Shown here: one piece after another, positions 1-8,451 of the stretch
Layout: every line of letters starts with the position of its first letter
How positions within the stretch are numbered: position 1 is the stretch's first letter
Assembly (NCBI RefSeq): GCF_002222055.1
Contig: NZ_MUGS01000002.1
Coordinates: 329,745 to 393,744, forward strand
Direction: 5' to 3'
Source: Flavobacterium araucananum
GTDB taxonomy: Bacteria; Bacteroidota; Bacteroidia; Flavobacteriales; Flavobacteriaceae
Length of the DNA stretch: 64,000 nt
The notes under the pieces: generated by a model
The model's database searches: none
The model's input: the letters and a program-made list of their open reading frames with translations, nothing else
What the model was told of the DNA's origin: nothing
Program-made: the position numbers and the translations under genes

Positions 1-220
1 CCTGAATCGTTTTATTGGTATAATCGCCAGACAGGAGAACATTCTTGTCCAGCCAGTCATCCTGAAAATAAAACCGATAGTTAGTAGCCGCTTCTATTTT
101 TTTTATAACTTCAACTCTGTTGATGTTACTATAACTAAGAGTAAGCTTGTTTTTTTGATCTTGTGAATAGGTAAGTTGATGAAAACCGAAAAATAATAAA
201 AAGATGATAAATAGTCTCAT
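1..220 (-). CDS. STN-domain outer-membrane/TonB-receptor-like protein, 5' part only
   Basis: The gene runs off the left edge; only the first 73 residues are present. The ATG at 218-220 opens a clear signal peptide (MRLFIIFLLFFGFHQL, then TYSQ cleavage region). The following stretch, with VIKKIEAATNYRFYF and a short D-rich turn, resembles a secretin/TonB short N-terminal (STN) domain as found at the front of many Bacteroidetes TonB-dependent receptors and carboxypeptidase-regulatory proteins. It starts 20 bases after the stop of the gene at 241-960 and on the same strand, so the two are probably co-transcribed. The barrel that would confirm a receptor lies outside the window, so the full function is inferred. 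Confidence 0.6.
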   Translation of the reverse strand, partial: MRLFIIFLLFFGFHQLTYSQDQKNKLTLSYSNINRVEVIKKIEAATNYRFYFQDDWLDKNVLLSGDYTNKTIQ

Positions 221-240
221 TTTGATGATTTCTACAGATT

Positions 241-960
241 TTAATTGTTAATGTGTTTTAAAAGATTTTGCATAAATAAGGGAGTATCATCCTTTTTTAA
301 GCTTCTATAGGTAGCATAAAAATCATTTATTTTTTTCTTGCTGTCCGGAAACAGTATTATGATTTCTTTTTTATCGTTTACGAGATAAAATTTATTTTCT
401 TTTAATACTATGAATTCGTATTTTGGTATAAATTCGATCAAATCAATTTCGTCTTTATTGATTTTTTTCTTCTCTTTATAGTATTTTATAAAGAGCGTTA
501 TGTTGTTTCCTGTCAGGATTTCTTTGTAATATCCTTTTCTAAAAGTAGTTGTGTTTAGTGTTTTCAGGTTAACAAATTTGTCATTCCCTATTTTAAAATA
601 ACTAATGTTGTCTTTAATGACATTAATTTTGGTTGTATTTGATTCTCCGTAAGGCTTTAAAACCAGCTCGTCGTTATAAGTATCATAATTCAGTAATAAG
701 TCAAAATAATCCTGGTTATTATAGTGGATATTGCCTTTTATGAAGTCTTCAGAAATGTAGTAGCGATTTTTATTGTTGGCTAGCTTATCAAAATTTAAAT
801 GGGCAGGTCCGTTCTCAAAGTCTAAGGATTCTACACCAATGTTTTTGTCAAACCAATTGTACAGTGAGGTTTCATGGCTTGTTTGAGAATAAGAACTGTA
901 AATGTTTAAGAATATTCCAAATAGAATAAGGCAAAGAGACTTTGTTTGATTTTTTTTCAA
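241..960 (-). CDS. Uncharacterised secreted protein (239 aa)
   Basis: I do not recognise a family. The protein opens with a signal peptide (hydrophobic core LCLILFGIFLNIYSSY followed by SQT), so it is probably periplasmic or surface exposed. The rest is soluble, Lys/Asn/Tyr/Ile-rich and predicted to be largely beta-structured, with no cysteine in the mature part and no lipobox. It is immediately upstream of the STN-domain gene (20-base gap, same strand), which suggests a shared transcript and a role linked to that envelope protein. No catalytic motif is visible. Confidence 0.6.
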   Translation of the reverse strand: MKKNQTKSLCLILFGIFLNIYSSYSQTSHETSLYNWFDKNIGVESLDFENGPAHLNFDKLANNKNRYYISEDFIKGNIHYNNQDYFDLLLNYDTYNDELVLKPYGESNTTKINVIKDNISYFKIGNDKFVNLKTLNTTTFRKGYYKEILTGNNITLFIKYYKEKKKINKDEIDLIEFIPKYEFIVLKENKFYLVNDKKEIIILFPDSKKKINDFYATYRSLKKDDTPLFMQNLLKHINN

Positions 961-1169
961 AGGATTAGTGGTTTGGTTTTTAGTTTTTAGCTTTCCAAAA
1001 ATATCAAAAAAATGTTAATAAGCACAGAAATATTGTTAAAACATATTGCTTTTTTTATTTTTTTAAAGGAAGAACCACTAAAATTCCTAATTGCTCAAAA
1101 TAAAACACACACTCAGACTTAAAAAAATAATTTGAAGTGCTTTATTGAAAAAAAGGGCAAACTTTTTTA

Positions 1170-1418
1170 TTATGATAAGTCATCATAGACATCGAGCATA
1201 TTATCGAATATCTTTTTTAATGATTTTATGTACAAAGGAAATGCAATAACCAGCAATATATATTCCTTTCTTAAAACAGTTACATCGTCAAGAATTTCAT
1301 ATAAACTAGGAATAATTAATGTTAATGAAACTGCAATACCAACCCAGGGATTATTCTTTATTTTTTTTAGAATGTATAAAATTTTCATATCTGGCTGTCT
1401 GTTTAATGCGATTCTCAT
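1170..1418 (-). CDS. Small two-helix membrane protein (82 aa)
   Basis: Hypothetical short protein. Two hydrophobic segments (about residues 24-42 and 53-68), separated by a charged loop containing EILDDVTVLRKE, suggest a two-pass inner-membrane hairpin. An internal ATG at 1386-1388 (MKILYILKK) could be the true start and would remove ten residues. It stands alone between a secreted-protein gene and a LytTR regulator, with its own A/T-rich spacers. The plus-strand frame over the same bases lacks comparable features and was rejected. No function can be assigned. Confidence 0.45.
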   Translation of the reverse strand: MRIALNRQPDMKILYILKKIKNNPWVGIAVSLTLIIPSLYEILDDVTVLRKEYILLVIAFPLYIKSLKKIFDNMLDVYDDLS

Positions 1419-1564
1419 TCTTAGCTATTGATTTTGGGGTTTCTTAGCGTAAAAGTAATTTTGATTTTTACGTTTGAAATTAAAAATGTCATGAAAGCCA
1501 TTTTTTTTGTCATAAGATTTTAAAAATCAAATAACTCACCTGATTTACAATAGTTCTATAAACG

Positions 1565-1594
1565 AAAAAATCCTCTCGCGAGGAGAGGATTTTA
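1565..1594 (-). terminator. Intrinsic terminator after the LytTR regulator
   Basis: Stem TCCTCTC (1571-1577) pairs with GAGAGGA (1583-1589) around a five-base loop, flanked by A6 at 1565-1570 and T4 at 1590-1593. On the minus strand the A run becomes the U tract, which fits termination of the response-regulator transcript. Confidence 0.75.
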
Positions 1595-1624
1595 TAAAGT
1601 TGATCTTATGGTAGTTTGATTTTA

Positions 1625-2371
1625 TTAAGACAAAATATTCATCTTTTTCAGGAAATCCTTATAAGTATCGCTAAGGTTTATTTTGTGATCTCCTTTGAGG
1701 ATGATAAGGTTATCTGCCAGGATAATTTCTTCGATTTTATCAGTATTGACAATAGTATTTCGATGTGTTTTTACGAATTTATTTTTATCCAGCAAGTTGC
1801 TGATTTTGGTCAGGGAAATTTGAATAACAAATTTTTCTTTTTCGGTAATGATATTACAGTAACGTTCTTCGACTTCAATATAAAGAATGTCGTTTATGGA
1901 TACCTTTTTTAGCGAATTTTTCTTTTTTATAAACAGGTAATCATTGCTAATTACGGTGTCTTGTTCTTCGCTCATAAAAACATTCGTTTGGGCATAAAAT
2001 TTTTCAACTGCCATTTCGATAGCATACAGAATTTCAAGCTCATTAAAAGGCTTCATTAAAAAGCTAAAAGGTTTCGTAAGTTTAGCTCTTTCAAAAATTT
2101 GACGATCGTGTGAACTAGTCAGAAATACAAATGGTTTTGAGGAGTTTGGAATAACATTAATAGATTCAGCAAAGGTTATCCCGTCCGGTTTTCCGTCTAA
2201 AAAAACATCAATAATAATAATGTCTACTGTGTTTTCGTAAAATAGTTTTAGCGCATCAGTAAAATTTGCTGCAACTCCTACAGTATTATAATTGTTTTCA
2301 AGTAGAACTTTGACAAGTGCATCACTTTGCTCTTTAGTATCTTCTATGATTAAAACATTAATATTATCCAT
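1625..2371 (-). CDS. LytTR-family response regulator
   Basis: DNA-binding response regulator of 248 residues. The receiver domain (about residues 5-120) shows the acidic pair E10-D11, the probable phospho-acceptor D55 in IIIIDVFLDG, a conserved T/S patch near residue 85 (FLTSS) and K107 in LMKPF. The C-terminal LytTR DNA-binding domain (about 145-247) has the typical YIEVEERY and KTHRNTIVN motifs. LytTR regulators often control secreted peptides, exopolysaccharide or quorum-type responses. Two double-glycine peptide genes lie directly upstream on the same strand and a sensor kinase beyond them, so the regulator and kinase probably form the two-component pair controlling that locus; the pairing is inferred from position only. 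A hairpin terminator follows. Confidence 0.9.
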   Translation of the reverse strand: MDNINVLIIEDTKEQSDALVKVLLENNYNTVGVAANFTDALKLFYENTVDIIIIDVFLDGKPDGITFAESINVIPNSSKPFVFLTSSHDRQIFERAKLTKPFSFLMKPFNELEILYAIEMAVEKFYAQTNVFMSEEQDTVISNDYLFIKKKNSLKKVSINDILYIEVEERYCNIITEKEKFVIQISLTKISNLLDKNKFVKTHRNTIVNTDKIEEIILADNLIILKGDHKINLSDTYKDFLKKMNILS

Positions 2372-2572
2372 TTGTTCTTGTTTTTGGGGAGCAAGTAATT
2401 AGGTGGTATTTTTTAATGAAGTAAAGTAAAGAATTATTATAGAAATAAGAATTGTTAAAAAAGTATTTTTTAAGGTGATTTATTTAAAATAAAGATTGGA
2501 ATTTTAAATAATACTACTTGTGAATAAAAAAGAATGTAAGCCTTTAAATTTAACGTAGCACATGATTTCTGA

Positions 2573-2713
2573 TTAATCAGATATACTTGTCTTTGTGCCT
2601 CTTGAAGTTTTTGGGTCATCTCCTCCTGCAATAGTTTGTAATTGTTTTCTGGAAAGAGGAGTAAAGTTTTTTAGGTCGGATGTTTTTGCGGTTTGTGTTG
2701 CTTTGTTTTTCAT
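2573..2713 (-). CDS. Double-glycine leader peptide A (46 aa), RiPP- or pheromone-like
   Basis: Short gene translated here by hand: ATG at 2711-2713, stop at 2573-2575. The product has a Lys/Thr-rich N terminus, a leader signature LSRKQLQTIAGG (residues 20-31) and a 15-residue tail DDPKTSRGTKTSISD. LSxxxLxxIxGG is the classic double-glycine leader cut by C39-peptidase ABC transporters during export of bacteriocins, pheromones and other ribosomal peptides. The tail has no Cys and is rich in Thr, Ser, Lys, Arg and Asp. It is a near copy of the peptide encoded 45 bases upstream, and its tail recurs in the protein at 5041-5469. No maturation enzyme or transporter lies in the window, so export and modification are inferred. 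Confidence 0.8.
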   Translation of the reverse strand: MKNKATQTAKTSDLKNFTPLSRKQLQTIAGGDDPKTSRGTKTSISD

Positions 2714-2758
2714 GGTATTTTTTAGTTTAGTATTTTATTAATGGTTAAATTATTTAGA

Positions 2759-2908
2759 TTAGTCTTGTATACTTGTCTTAGTACCTCTGGATATTTTTGG
2801 GTCGTCTCCTCCTGCAATAGTTTGTAATTGTTTTCTGGAAAGAGGAGTGAAGTTTTTTAGGTTAGACGTCTTTGCTGTGTCTGCGATTTGTGTTACTTTG
2901 TTTTTCAT
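2759..2908 (-). CDS. Double-glycine leader peptide B (49 aa), paralogue of peptide A
   Basis: ATG at 2906-2908, stop at 2759-2761. It has the same leader signature LSRKQLQTIAGG (residues 23-34), then a tail of DDPKISRGTKTSIQD. Compared with peptide A it has three extra residues near the N terminus and substitutions mostly outside the GG region. The DNA from NLKNFTPLSRKQ through the GG is almost identical while third codon positions drift elsewhere, a sign of duplication with retained coding function. It precedes peptide A by 45 bases on the same strand and lies between the sensor kinase and response-regulator genes, so co-expression with the two-component system is likely. Confidence 0.8.
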   Translation of the reverse strand: MKNKVTQIADTAKTSNLKNFTPLSRKQLQTIAGGDDPKISRGTKTSIQD

Positions 2909-2958
2909 AGTTCTCTATTTTTGTTGATTATAGAATAAAAATAAACAAAAAAAGTATA

Positions 2959-2966
2959 CAAATATA
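2959..2966 (-). promoter_or_regulatory. Candidate -7 box upstream of peptide B
   Basis: On the minus strand these bases read TATATTTG, an exact match to the Bacteroidetes sigma-70 -7 consensus TAnnTTTG, about 50 bases before the start of peptide B. No clear -33 TTTG is seen at the expected distance, so this is tentative. Confidence 0.35.
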
Positions 2967-3158
2967 GAAGTAATGTAAGATAATTTAGACTGAAATAATT
3001 CTATTAGTTTTGTTAATAGCGTGTTGTGTAAAAGAGAGGATTCTTTTATTAGAAATCAATATAGATTTAATTCTATAGCAATACAATACAAATAGGTATT
3101 TGTATTAGTGTTTAATTTGCATTAAAAGGAATCTGCTTTAGAGCAATTGGCTGGATTT

Positions 3159-4889
3159 TTAAACAATCGTTTTTGGGAAGCTTAAGATCATTTTGGTTCC
3201 TTTATTGATCTCACTTTCCATGGCTAGCGTACCGCTATTTTTCCGGATCATTTGTTTGCATAATTGTAAACCTAAACCGGTACCTATAATTTCAGAACCA
3301 CTTTTTTTGGCTAAAAGCTCTCCTTCTTGTAGGAGTTCTTTAATGGTGCTTTCGCTCATTCCTATCCCGGTATCCTCAATTACAAGATCACAGAAATCAG
3401 GGGTGGTTTCTTGGGTATAAAAACTTATTTTGCCGTTTTCATTAGAAAATTTAATAGCATTGTCCAATAAGTTACGCAGTACAATCTTGAGCGAATCCAG
3501 ATCTACAAAAATAAAGATGTTTTTTGAAACCAAATTGTCAAAAGTAAGTGTTTTGTCAAGCAGTAATGGCTTATAGCTGTATTCGATTTGCTGTACAATA
3601 GAGTACAAATGAACAGATTCTTTTTGAAAATAGAGTTGTTTGGTTTGCAGCATCGCCCAATGCAGTAAGTTGTCTAATAAGCTATAAGCTCCATTTGCAA
3701 TCGTACTGTTTTGAATGATGAGCTGGTGTAATTCGTCGTAATTTTTAGTTTCGAGAGTAGCAGATAATTTCGAATTACTTGTTTTCAATGCATTTACAGA
3801 TGATCTTAAATCATGGCTTACAATAGAGAATAATTGATCTTTTGTGGCGTTGAGTTCATCGAGTTTGTTTTTTTGGAGCAGTATGATTTTCGCATTTTTT
3901 ACTTTTTGACCATACAAATAAACTCCGGCAGTTAGAATTAATAATAAGCCAATGGCAGCAAAAAAGAAGCCATTACGTTCATTGTTTTTAAGCTTGTTCT
4001 CGACTTCGAGCACTTTGATTTGTTTTTGTTTTTGAGCTACGGCGAACTTTTTCTCAAAATCGGCCACTGCCCAAATTTTATTTTGATTGTTTAGTGAATC
4101 TTTCCATTGAGTAGATTCTTTTCTATAAACTAGGGCTTTTTTGTAATCGCCTCTATTTTCTTCTACCACTGCCATATTGAAGGCTGTGGTTTGTTTTAAG
4201 TCGAAATCTTTTATATTTTTAGATAAGGTATACGCTTTTTGAAAATAGTGTATGGCTTGTTGGTCTTTATATTGTGCGTAATAAAAATTAGCAATATTTA
4301 TATTAGCTCGAACCACACTTTTTGTGATTTGTTTTGGATTTAAAAGAACCTCTTTTTTTAGGTAAAATTCTGCTTTTTTATATTGATTTAAGTGCAAATA
4401 ACAGATTCCGATATTTTCATACAAAGTGGCTATTTCGCTTTCATCTTTATGGTTTAGTATTTCTTTTTCGGCCTTCAAATAATAAACAATTGCTTTGTTG
4501 AATTTTTTTTCATAATAAAACAGTAATCCAATATTATTATCGACCTGATAATAATATTGGAAAGATTTGTTTATTATACCAAATTCAATGTGTGCTTGTT
4601 TGTAGAGTCCTTTTTTTCTTAATGAATAACCTCTAAAATAATGACAATAGTTTCTGGTTTCTAAATCAGGACTAGAATTCAACTGCTTCATAGAATACAC
4701 CAATGTGGAGTCCCATTTCTTTTTTAAGAAAAAGTATTGTGCTTTGTTAAAGTTAATTTCGCTTTTTAGTGAATTTGCTTTTTTTTGAATAGCAATATCA
4801 AAATAATTTAAACTTTTTTCTTGTTGAGAGAAAACTATTGAATAAAAAAAAAGAAACAGTAAGAGAAACTTGTGTTTTTTTTGAATCAT
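3159..4889 (-). CDS. TPR-containing membrane sensor histidine kinase
   Basis: 576 residues. A signal sequence (residues 6-21) is followed by a periplasmic array of tetratricopeptide-type helical repeats (about 45-265; for example ATLYENIGICYLHLNQYKKAE), a coiled linker, one membrane helix (about 307-327), then the cytoplasmic kinase. HisKA has H359 in SIVSHDLRSS. The ATPase domain shows the N box LRNLLDNAIKF (471-481), the G1 box EDTGIGM (505-511) and the G2 box GTGLGL (536-541), so the kinase should be active. There is no fused receiver, so it needs a separate regulator. The nearest is the LytTR regulator at 1625-2371, with two double-glycine peptides between them. The 5041-5469 gene upstream encodes the same tail as these peptides. 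Sensing of such a peptide by the TPR domain is a hypothesis. Confidence 0.9.
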   Translation of the reverse strand: MIQKKHKFLLLFLFFYSIVFSQQEKSLNYFDIAIQKKANSLKSEINFNKAQYFFLKKKWDSTLVYSMKQLNSSPDLETRNYCHYFRGYSLRKKGLYKQAHIEFGIINKSFQYYYQVDNNIGLLFYYEKKFNKAIVYYLKAEKEILNHKDESEIATLYENIGICYLHLNQYKKAEFYLKKEVLLNPKQITKSVVRANINIANFYYAQYKDQQAIHYFQKAYTLSKNIKDFDLKQTTAFNMAVVEENRGDYKKALVYRKESTQWKDSLNNQNKIWAVADFEKKFAVAQKQKQIKVLEVENKLKNNERNGFFFAAIGLLLILTAGVYLYGQKVKNAKIILLQKNKLDELNATKDQLFSIVSHDLRSSVNALKTSNSKLSATLETKNYDELHQLIIQNSTIANGAYSLLDNLLHWAMLQTKQLYFQKESVHLYSIVQQIEYSYKPLLLDKTLTFDNLVSKNIFIFVDLDSLKIVLRNLLDNAIKFSNENGKISFYTQETTPDFCDLVIEDTGIGMSESTIKELLQEGELLAKKSGSEIIGTGLGLQLCKQMIRKNSGTLAMESEINKGTKMILSFPKTIV

Positions 4890-5040
4890 TGTTGATATAT
4901 TATAAAAATCACTAAGAATTGATTGTATTGATGATTAATGAATTTGTAGATAAAATCATTATTAAATATTTATCAAAAAACAATAATCATCAATAAAAAT
5001 GGTGTAAATCTAGAAATATAAATGGCTAACTACTTTTTAG

Positions 5041-5469
5041 TTAATCTCCTGCGCTTGTTTTTGTGCCTCTAGAAATTGTTGGATCTTCTCCTACGCCGCC
5101 ATCTAAAGGTGGAACTGTATATTGTAAGTAAGATGTAACTTCTGTAATATCTTCAACATTTTCAGCAGTATAATCTATTTCTACATACCAAACATCATAG
5201 GTGTCAGGGCTATATCTATCCCAAATGTACTTAAAGTAAATTTCGGCAGTACCGTTTTTATTTTGTGTCAGGCTTCCAAAAGTCGGAGCTTTCGACTCTA
5301 AAGAATTAATGTAAAGAGTAGCACAAATTTTTAATATTTTTTCTCCTTCTTCATTTTCATAAAAGTTTACAGAAGATAGGGGAGGAATCGGAAAAGTTAG
5401 ATTCTCGATGTCTGTAAACTTGAAATCATCTCCGTTGATTTTTGTAATTTGAACAACTTTCAATGTCAT
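5041..5469 (-). CDS. 142-aa protein carrying the DPxxSRGTKTSxxD tail
   Basis: The body (residues 1-120) has no signal peptide or membrane helix. It is rich in beta-forming and aromatic residues (for example FKYIWDRYSPDTYDVWYVEI) and I do not recognise it. The last residues read DGGVGEDPTISRGTKTSAGD. The final 14 match the tails of the two small double-glycine peptides at 2573-2713 and 2759-2908 (DPKTSRGTKTSISD and DPKISRGTKTSIQD), and a GG pair also precedes the tail, but the LSxxxL leader is absent. The gene starts 152 bases upstream of the histidine kinase on the same strand. It may be a carrier, receptor or immunity partner, or a larger substrate of the same maturation or export machinery. 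Confidence 0.75.
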   Translation of the reverse strand: MTLKVVQITKINGDDFKFTDIENLTFPIPPLSSVNFYENEEGEKILKICATLYINSLESKAPTFGSLTQNKNGTAEIYFKYIWDRYSPDTYDVWYVEIDYTAENVEDITEVTSYLQYTVPPLDGGVGEDPTISRGTKTSAGD

Positions 5470-5640
5470 AATAGGGTTTTTTTAGGGTTAATGAATTTAT
5501 TTTTGGTGGGTTAAAGTTATTTTTTTTCTTTGAATAAAGTGTAAAATTCATGTATTTTTTTAGTTTTATTCTCGTTAAAAAATAAAAGCCAATTATTCGA
5601 CAAAAACAAGCTTTTTTAATTTGTTTTGTTCCAAAACGAA

Positions 5641-5672
5641 AAACCCCAATTCAACTAAATGAATTGGGGTTT
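5641..5672. terminator. Hairpin terminator downstream of pnp
   Basis: A perfect 13-bp inverted repeat (AAACCCCAATTCA at 5641-5653 with TGAATTGGGGTTT at 5660-5672, six-base loop) has A and T flanks. It follows pnp on the minus strand and precedes nothing on the plus strand, so it most likely ends the rpsO-pnp transcript. Confidence 0.75.
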
Positions 5673-5706
5673 TCTATGAATAAACCTTTAGTAAACTAAG
5701 ATCTGA

Positions 5707-7842
5707 TTACTCTTTTTTCTCCTCACGTGGAGGTCTTGGTAAAAGTGCTTTTCTTGACACTTTTTCTTTTCTTGTTTTAGGATCAAGTCCTAAGTATTTA
5801 ACCTGAAATACATCGCCCATATTTACTACATCTGTAACGTTTTCAGTACGTTCCCAAGCAAGCTCAGATACGTGTAGTAAAACTTCGTTTCCAGGTGCAG
5901 CAGTATATTCTACTACAGCTCCAAAATCAAGCATTTTAATCACTTTAACTTCATAAGCTTCGCCCATTTGAGGTTTGAAAGTAATAGATTGAATTTTAGC
6001 CAATACCGCTTCAATTCCGGCAGGATCTGTACCTAAGATTTCGATAACACCTTCTTCGTTTACTTCGTTGATCACGATAGTTGTTCCCGTAGCTTTTTGT
6101 AATTCCTGAATTACTTTTCCGCCAGGTCCAATTAATGCTCCAATAAAGTTTCCAGGAATAGTTCTGGTAATGATTTTTGGAGAATGCGCTTTAACATCTG
6201 CATTTGGTTTCGCAAGAGTTTCAAGCAATTTGCCTAAAATATGCAAACGTCCATCACGAGCCTGAGCTAATGCTTGCTCCATGATTTCGTATTTCAATCC
6301 GTCAATTTTGATATCCATTTGACAAGCTGTAATACCTTCTGAAGTTCCTGTTACCTTGAAATCCATATCTCCTAAATGATCTTCATCACCTAAAATATCA
6401 GATAAAACTGCAAAACGATCGCCATCAGTAATCAATCCCATTGCAATTCCGGAAACCGGACGGATCATTTGAATACCAGCATCCATTAAAGCTAATGTTC
6501 CGGCACAAACTGTAGCCATAGAAGAGGAACCATTTGATTCTAATACTTCAGAAACAACTCTGATCGTATAAGGGTTTTCAGCAGGAATCATGTTTTTCAA
6601 TGCTCTTTGAGCTAAGTTACCGTGACCAACTTCTCTTCTTGAAGTTCCTCTTAACGGACGAGCTTCTCCTGTAGAAAATGGTGGGAAGTTATAGTGCAAA
6701 TAGAACTTTTCTTCTCCTTGTTCAGATGGTGAATCAATTTGGTTTGCTTCTCTGGATGTTCCTAAAGTTGCAGTTGCCAATGCTTGAGTTTCTCCACGTG
6801 TAAACAATGCAGAACCGTGTACAGATGGTAAATAATCTACTTCACACCAGATAGGTCTGATTTCTGTAGTTTTTCTTCCGTCAAGACGGGTTCCTAAATC
6901 TAAAGTTACATTACGAACAGCCTCTTTATTGGTTTTATAGAAATATTTAGCAACTAAGTCTCCGTTTTCTGCCAATTCTTCTTCTGTAAATAAAGCTTTT
7001 ACTTCTTCTTTTACAGCATCAAATGCAGCAGAACGTTCATGTTTAGCTGAACCAACTTTTGCAATGTTGTAAATTTTATCATAAGCCGCTGCTTTTACTT
7101 TTGCGTATATAGCATCGTCTGTTTTTTCAGTTTCATAAGTACGAACTTCTTTTTTACCAAAAGCAATTGCTAATCTTTCCTGAGCATCAATTTGTACTTT
7201 AATATGTTCGTGAGCAAATTTAATTGCTTCTAACATTTCAGCTTCTGAGATTTCTTTCATTTCTCCTTCTACCATTGCGATAGAATCAGTCGAAGCTCCA
7301 ATCATCATATCAATATCTGATAATTCTAATTGTGCACGAGATGGATTGATGATAAATTTACCGTCAATTCTACCAACTCTGGCTTCAGAAATTAAAGTTT
7401 CAAAAGGAATGTCAGACAAAGCAAGAGCTGCTGAAGCGGCTAATCCTGCTAATGCATCCGGCATTACTTCTTCGTCATGAGACATTAACTGAATCATAAC
7501 CTGAACTTCTGCGTGATAATCACTTGGGAAAAGCGGACGTAAAACACGGTCTACTAATCTCATTGTTAATACTTCGCTGTCGCTAGGGCGCGCTTCTCTC
7601 TTGAAGAAACCACCTGGAAAACGACCTGCTGCTGCAAATTTTTCACGATAATCTACCGTCAATGGCAAAAAGTCGATACCTGGACTTGCTTTTCTTGATG
7701 ATACAACTGTTCCTAAAATAACAGTTTTACCAATTCTTACTACTACAGAACCATCAGCTTGTTTGGCTAAACGTCCTGTCTCGATTGTGATGCTTCTGCC
7801 ATCACCTAAATCGATACTTTCTACAAATAATTGTGGAATCAT
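5707..7842 (-). CDS. pnp: Polyribonucleotide nucleotidyltransferase (PNPase)
   Basis: Phosphorolytic 3'-to-5' exoribonuclease acting in mRNA decay. I place the start at the ATG at 7840-7842 ([16 protein letters not shown]), giving 711 residues, the normal length. An upstream in-frame ATG at 7923 would add 27 low-complexity residues read from a GTTGTTGT-rich leader and is unlikely; AAGGA sits just before the chosen start. Both RNase PH-like domains are visible ([10 protein letters not shown] early; [19 protein letters not shown] and [15 protein letters not shown] in the second), followed by a KH domain with the GxxG-type loop [11 protein letters not shown] and an S1 domain to residue about 700. 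It lies downstream of rpsO, the classic arrangement, separated by a strong hairpin. Confidence 0.97.
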   Translation of the reverse strand: MIPQLFVESIDLGDGRSITIETGRLAKQADGSVVVRIGKTVILGTVVSSRKASPGIDFLPLTVDYREKFAAAGRFPGGFFKREARPSDSEVLTMRLVDRVLRPLFPSDYHAEVQVMIQLMSHDEEVMPDALAGLAASAALALSDIPFETLISEARVGRIDGKFIINPSRAQLELSDIDMMIGASTDSIAMVEGEMKEISEAEMLEAIKFAHEHIKVQIDAQERLAIAFGKKEVRTYETEKTDDAIYAKVKAAAYDKIYNIAKVGSAKHERSAAFDAVKEEVKALFTEEELAENGDLVAKYFYKTNKEAVRNVTLDLGTRLDGRKTTEIRPIWCEVDYLPSVHGSALFTRGETQALATATLGTSREANQIDSPSEQGEEKFYLHYNFPPFSTGEARPLRGTSRREVGHGNLAQRALKNMIPAENPYTIRVVSEVLESNGSSSMATVCAGTLALMDAGIQMIRPVSGIAMGLITDGDRFAVLSDILGDEDHLGDMDFKVTGTSEGITACQMDIKIDGLKYEIMEQALAQARDGRLHILGKLLETLAKPNADVKAHSPKIITRTIPGNFIGALIGPGGKVIQELQKATGTTIVINEVNEEGVIEILGTDPAGIEAVLAKIQSITFKPQMGEAYEVKVIKMLDFGAVVEYTAAPGNEVLLHVSELAWERTENVTDVVNMGDVFQVKYLGLDPKTRKEKVSRKALLPRPPREEKKE

Positions 7843-7984
7843 AAATTTTTCCTTATTGGTTATACAATGGGTTTTAGTTGTGTTGTAGTTGTTGTGTGTA
7901 GTTGTTGTTAATCTAAAACCCAATGAAAAACCAAACTTTTTTTCTTATTAAAAATGCTTGTAATGCTTATAATCTGTAAAAACA

Positions 7985-8010
7985 AAAAGAGGCACTTTCG
8001 CACCTCTTTT
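7985..8010 (-). terminator. Terminator/attenuating hairpin between rpsO and pnp
   Basis: AAAAGAGG (7985-7992) pairs with CCTCTTTT (8003-8010). On the minus strand the stem extends through two G-U pairs to a GAAA tetraloop and ends in a U run. Because pnp follows within 150 bases, it may act as a partial terminator or processing site. Confidence 0.7.
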
Positions 8011-8019
8011 CTATATTGA

Positions 8020-8286
8020 TTATTTTCTGATATTCAATACTTTGATAATCTCACGATATCTGTTGATCTCTTTCTTTTTCAAGTAATCTAACAACGATCT
8101 TCTTTTACCTACTAATAGTACTAATGAACGCTCAGTATTATAATCGTGACGATTTTTTTTCAAGTGCTCTGTTAAGTGACTAATTCTGTAAGTAAACAAT
8201 GCGATTTGAGCTTCTGCTTTTCCAGTGTTTGTTGCTTCACCGTGTTGTGCAAAAATCTCTTCTTTCTTTTCTTTAGTTAAATACAT
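8020..8286 (-). CDS. rpsO: 30S ribosomal protein S15
   Basis: 88 residues, the standard size. S15 binds the central domain of 16S rRNA early in 30S assembly. Diagnostic segments are TGKAEAQIALFTYRISHLTEHLK and the conserved basic block LVGKRRSLLDYLKKKE, followed by RYREIIKVLNIRK at the end. It is the first gene of a minus-strand pair with pnp, the order found in most bacteria. The start ATG at 8284-8286 opens directly on MYLTKEKKEE, as expected for Bacteroidetes S15. Confidence 0.98.
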   Translation of the reverse strand: MYLTKEKKEEIFAQHGEATNTGKAEAQIALFTYRISHLTEHLKKNRHDYNTERSLVLLVGKRRSLLDYLKKKEINRYREIIKVLNIRK

Positions 8287-8451
8287 TCCAATATTATTTA
8301 ATGATTTTTATGTATGTCATACATCTTTTGTAAGACGGTGCAAAAATAATACTTTTTTTTCGAAAAAATAAATTTAAAGATTGAAAAAATTAAAGATTTA
8401 GCAATTAAGACTAAAAAACTTCTTTATATCAAGGTTTAAAGGGGGTGTTTT

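Noticed and set aside
1228..1431. Plus-strand 67-codon frame opposite the small membrane protein
   Set aside because: It overlaps the minus-strand frame completely, has no start context and shows no family or signal features.
1625..5469. Modification enzyme or transporter for the double-glycine peptides within the window
   Set aside because: I searched the neighbouring genes for ATP-grasp, radical-SAM, lanthionine synthase or C39-peptidase motifs and found none.
7843..7923. 27-residue upstream extension of PNPase from an in-frame ATG
   Set aside because: The extension is low complexity, derived from a GTTGTTG-rich leader, and the normal start MIPQLFV has an AAGGA sequence just before it and gives the family length.
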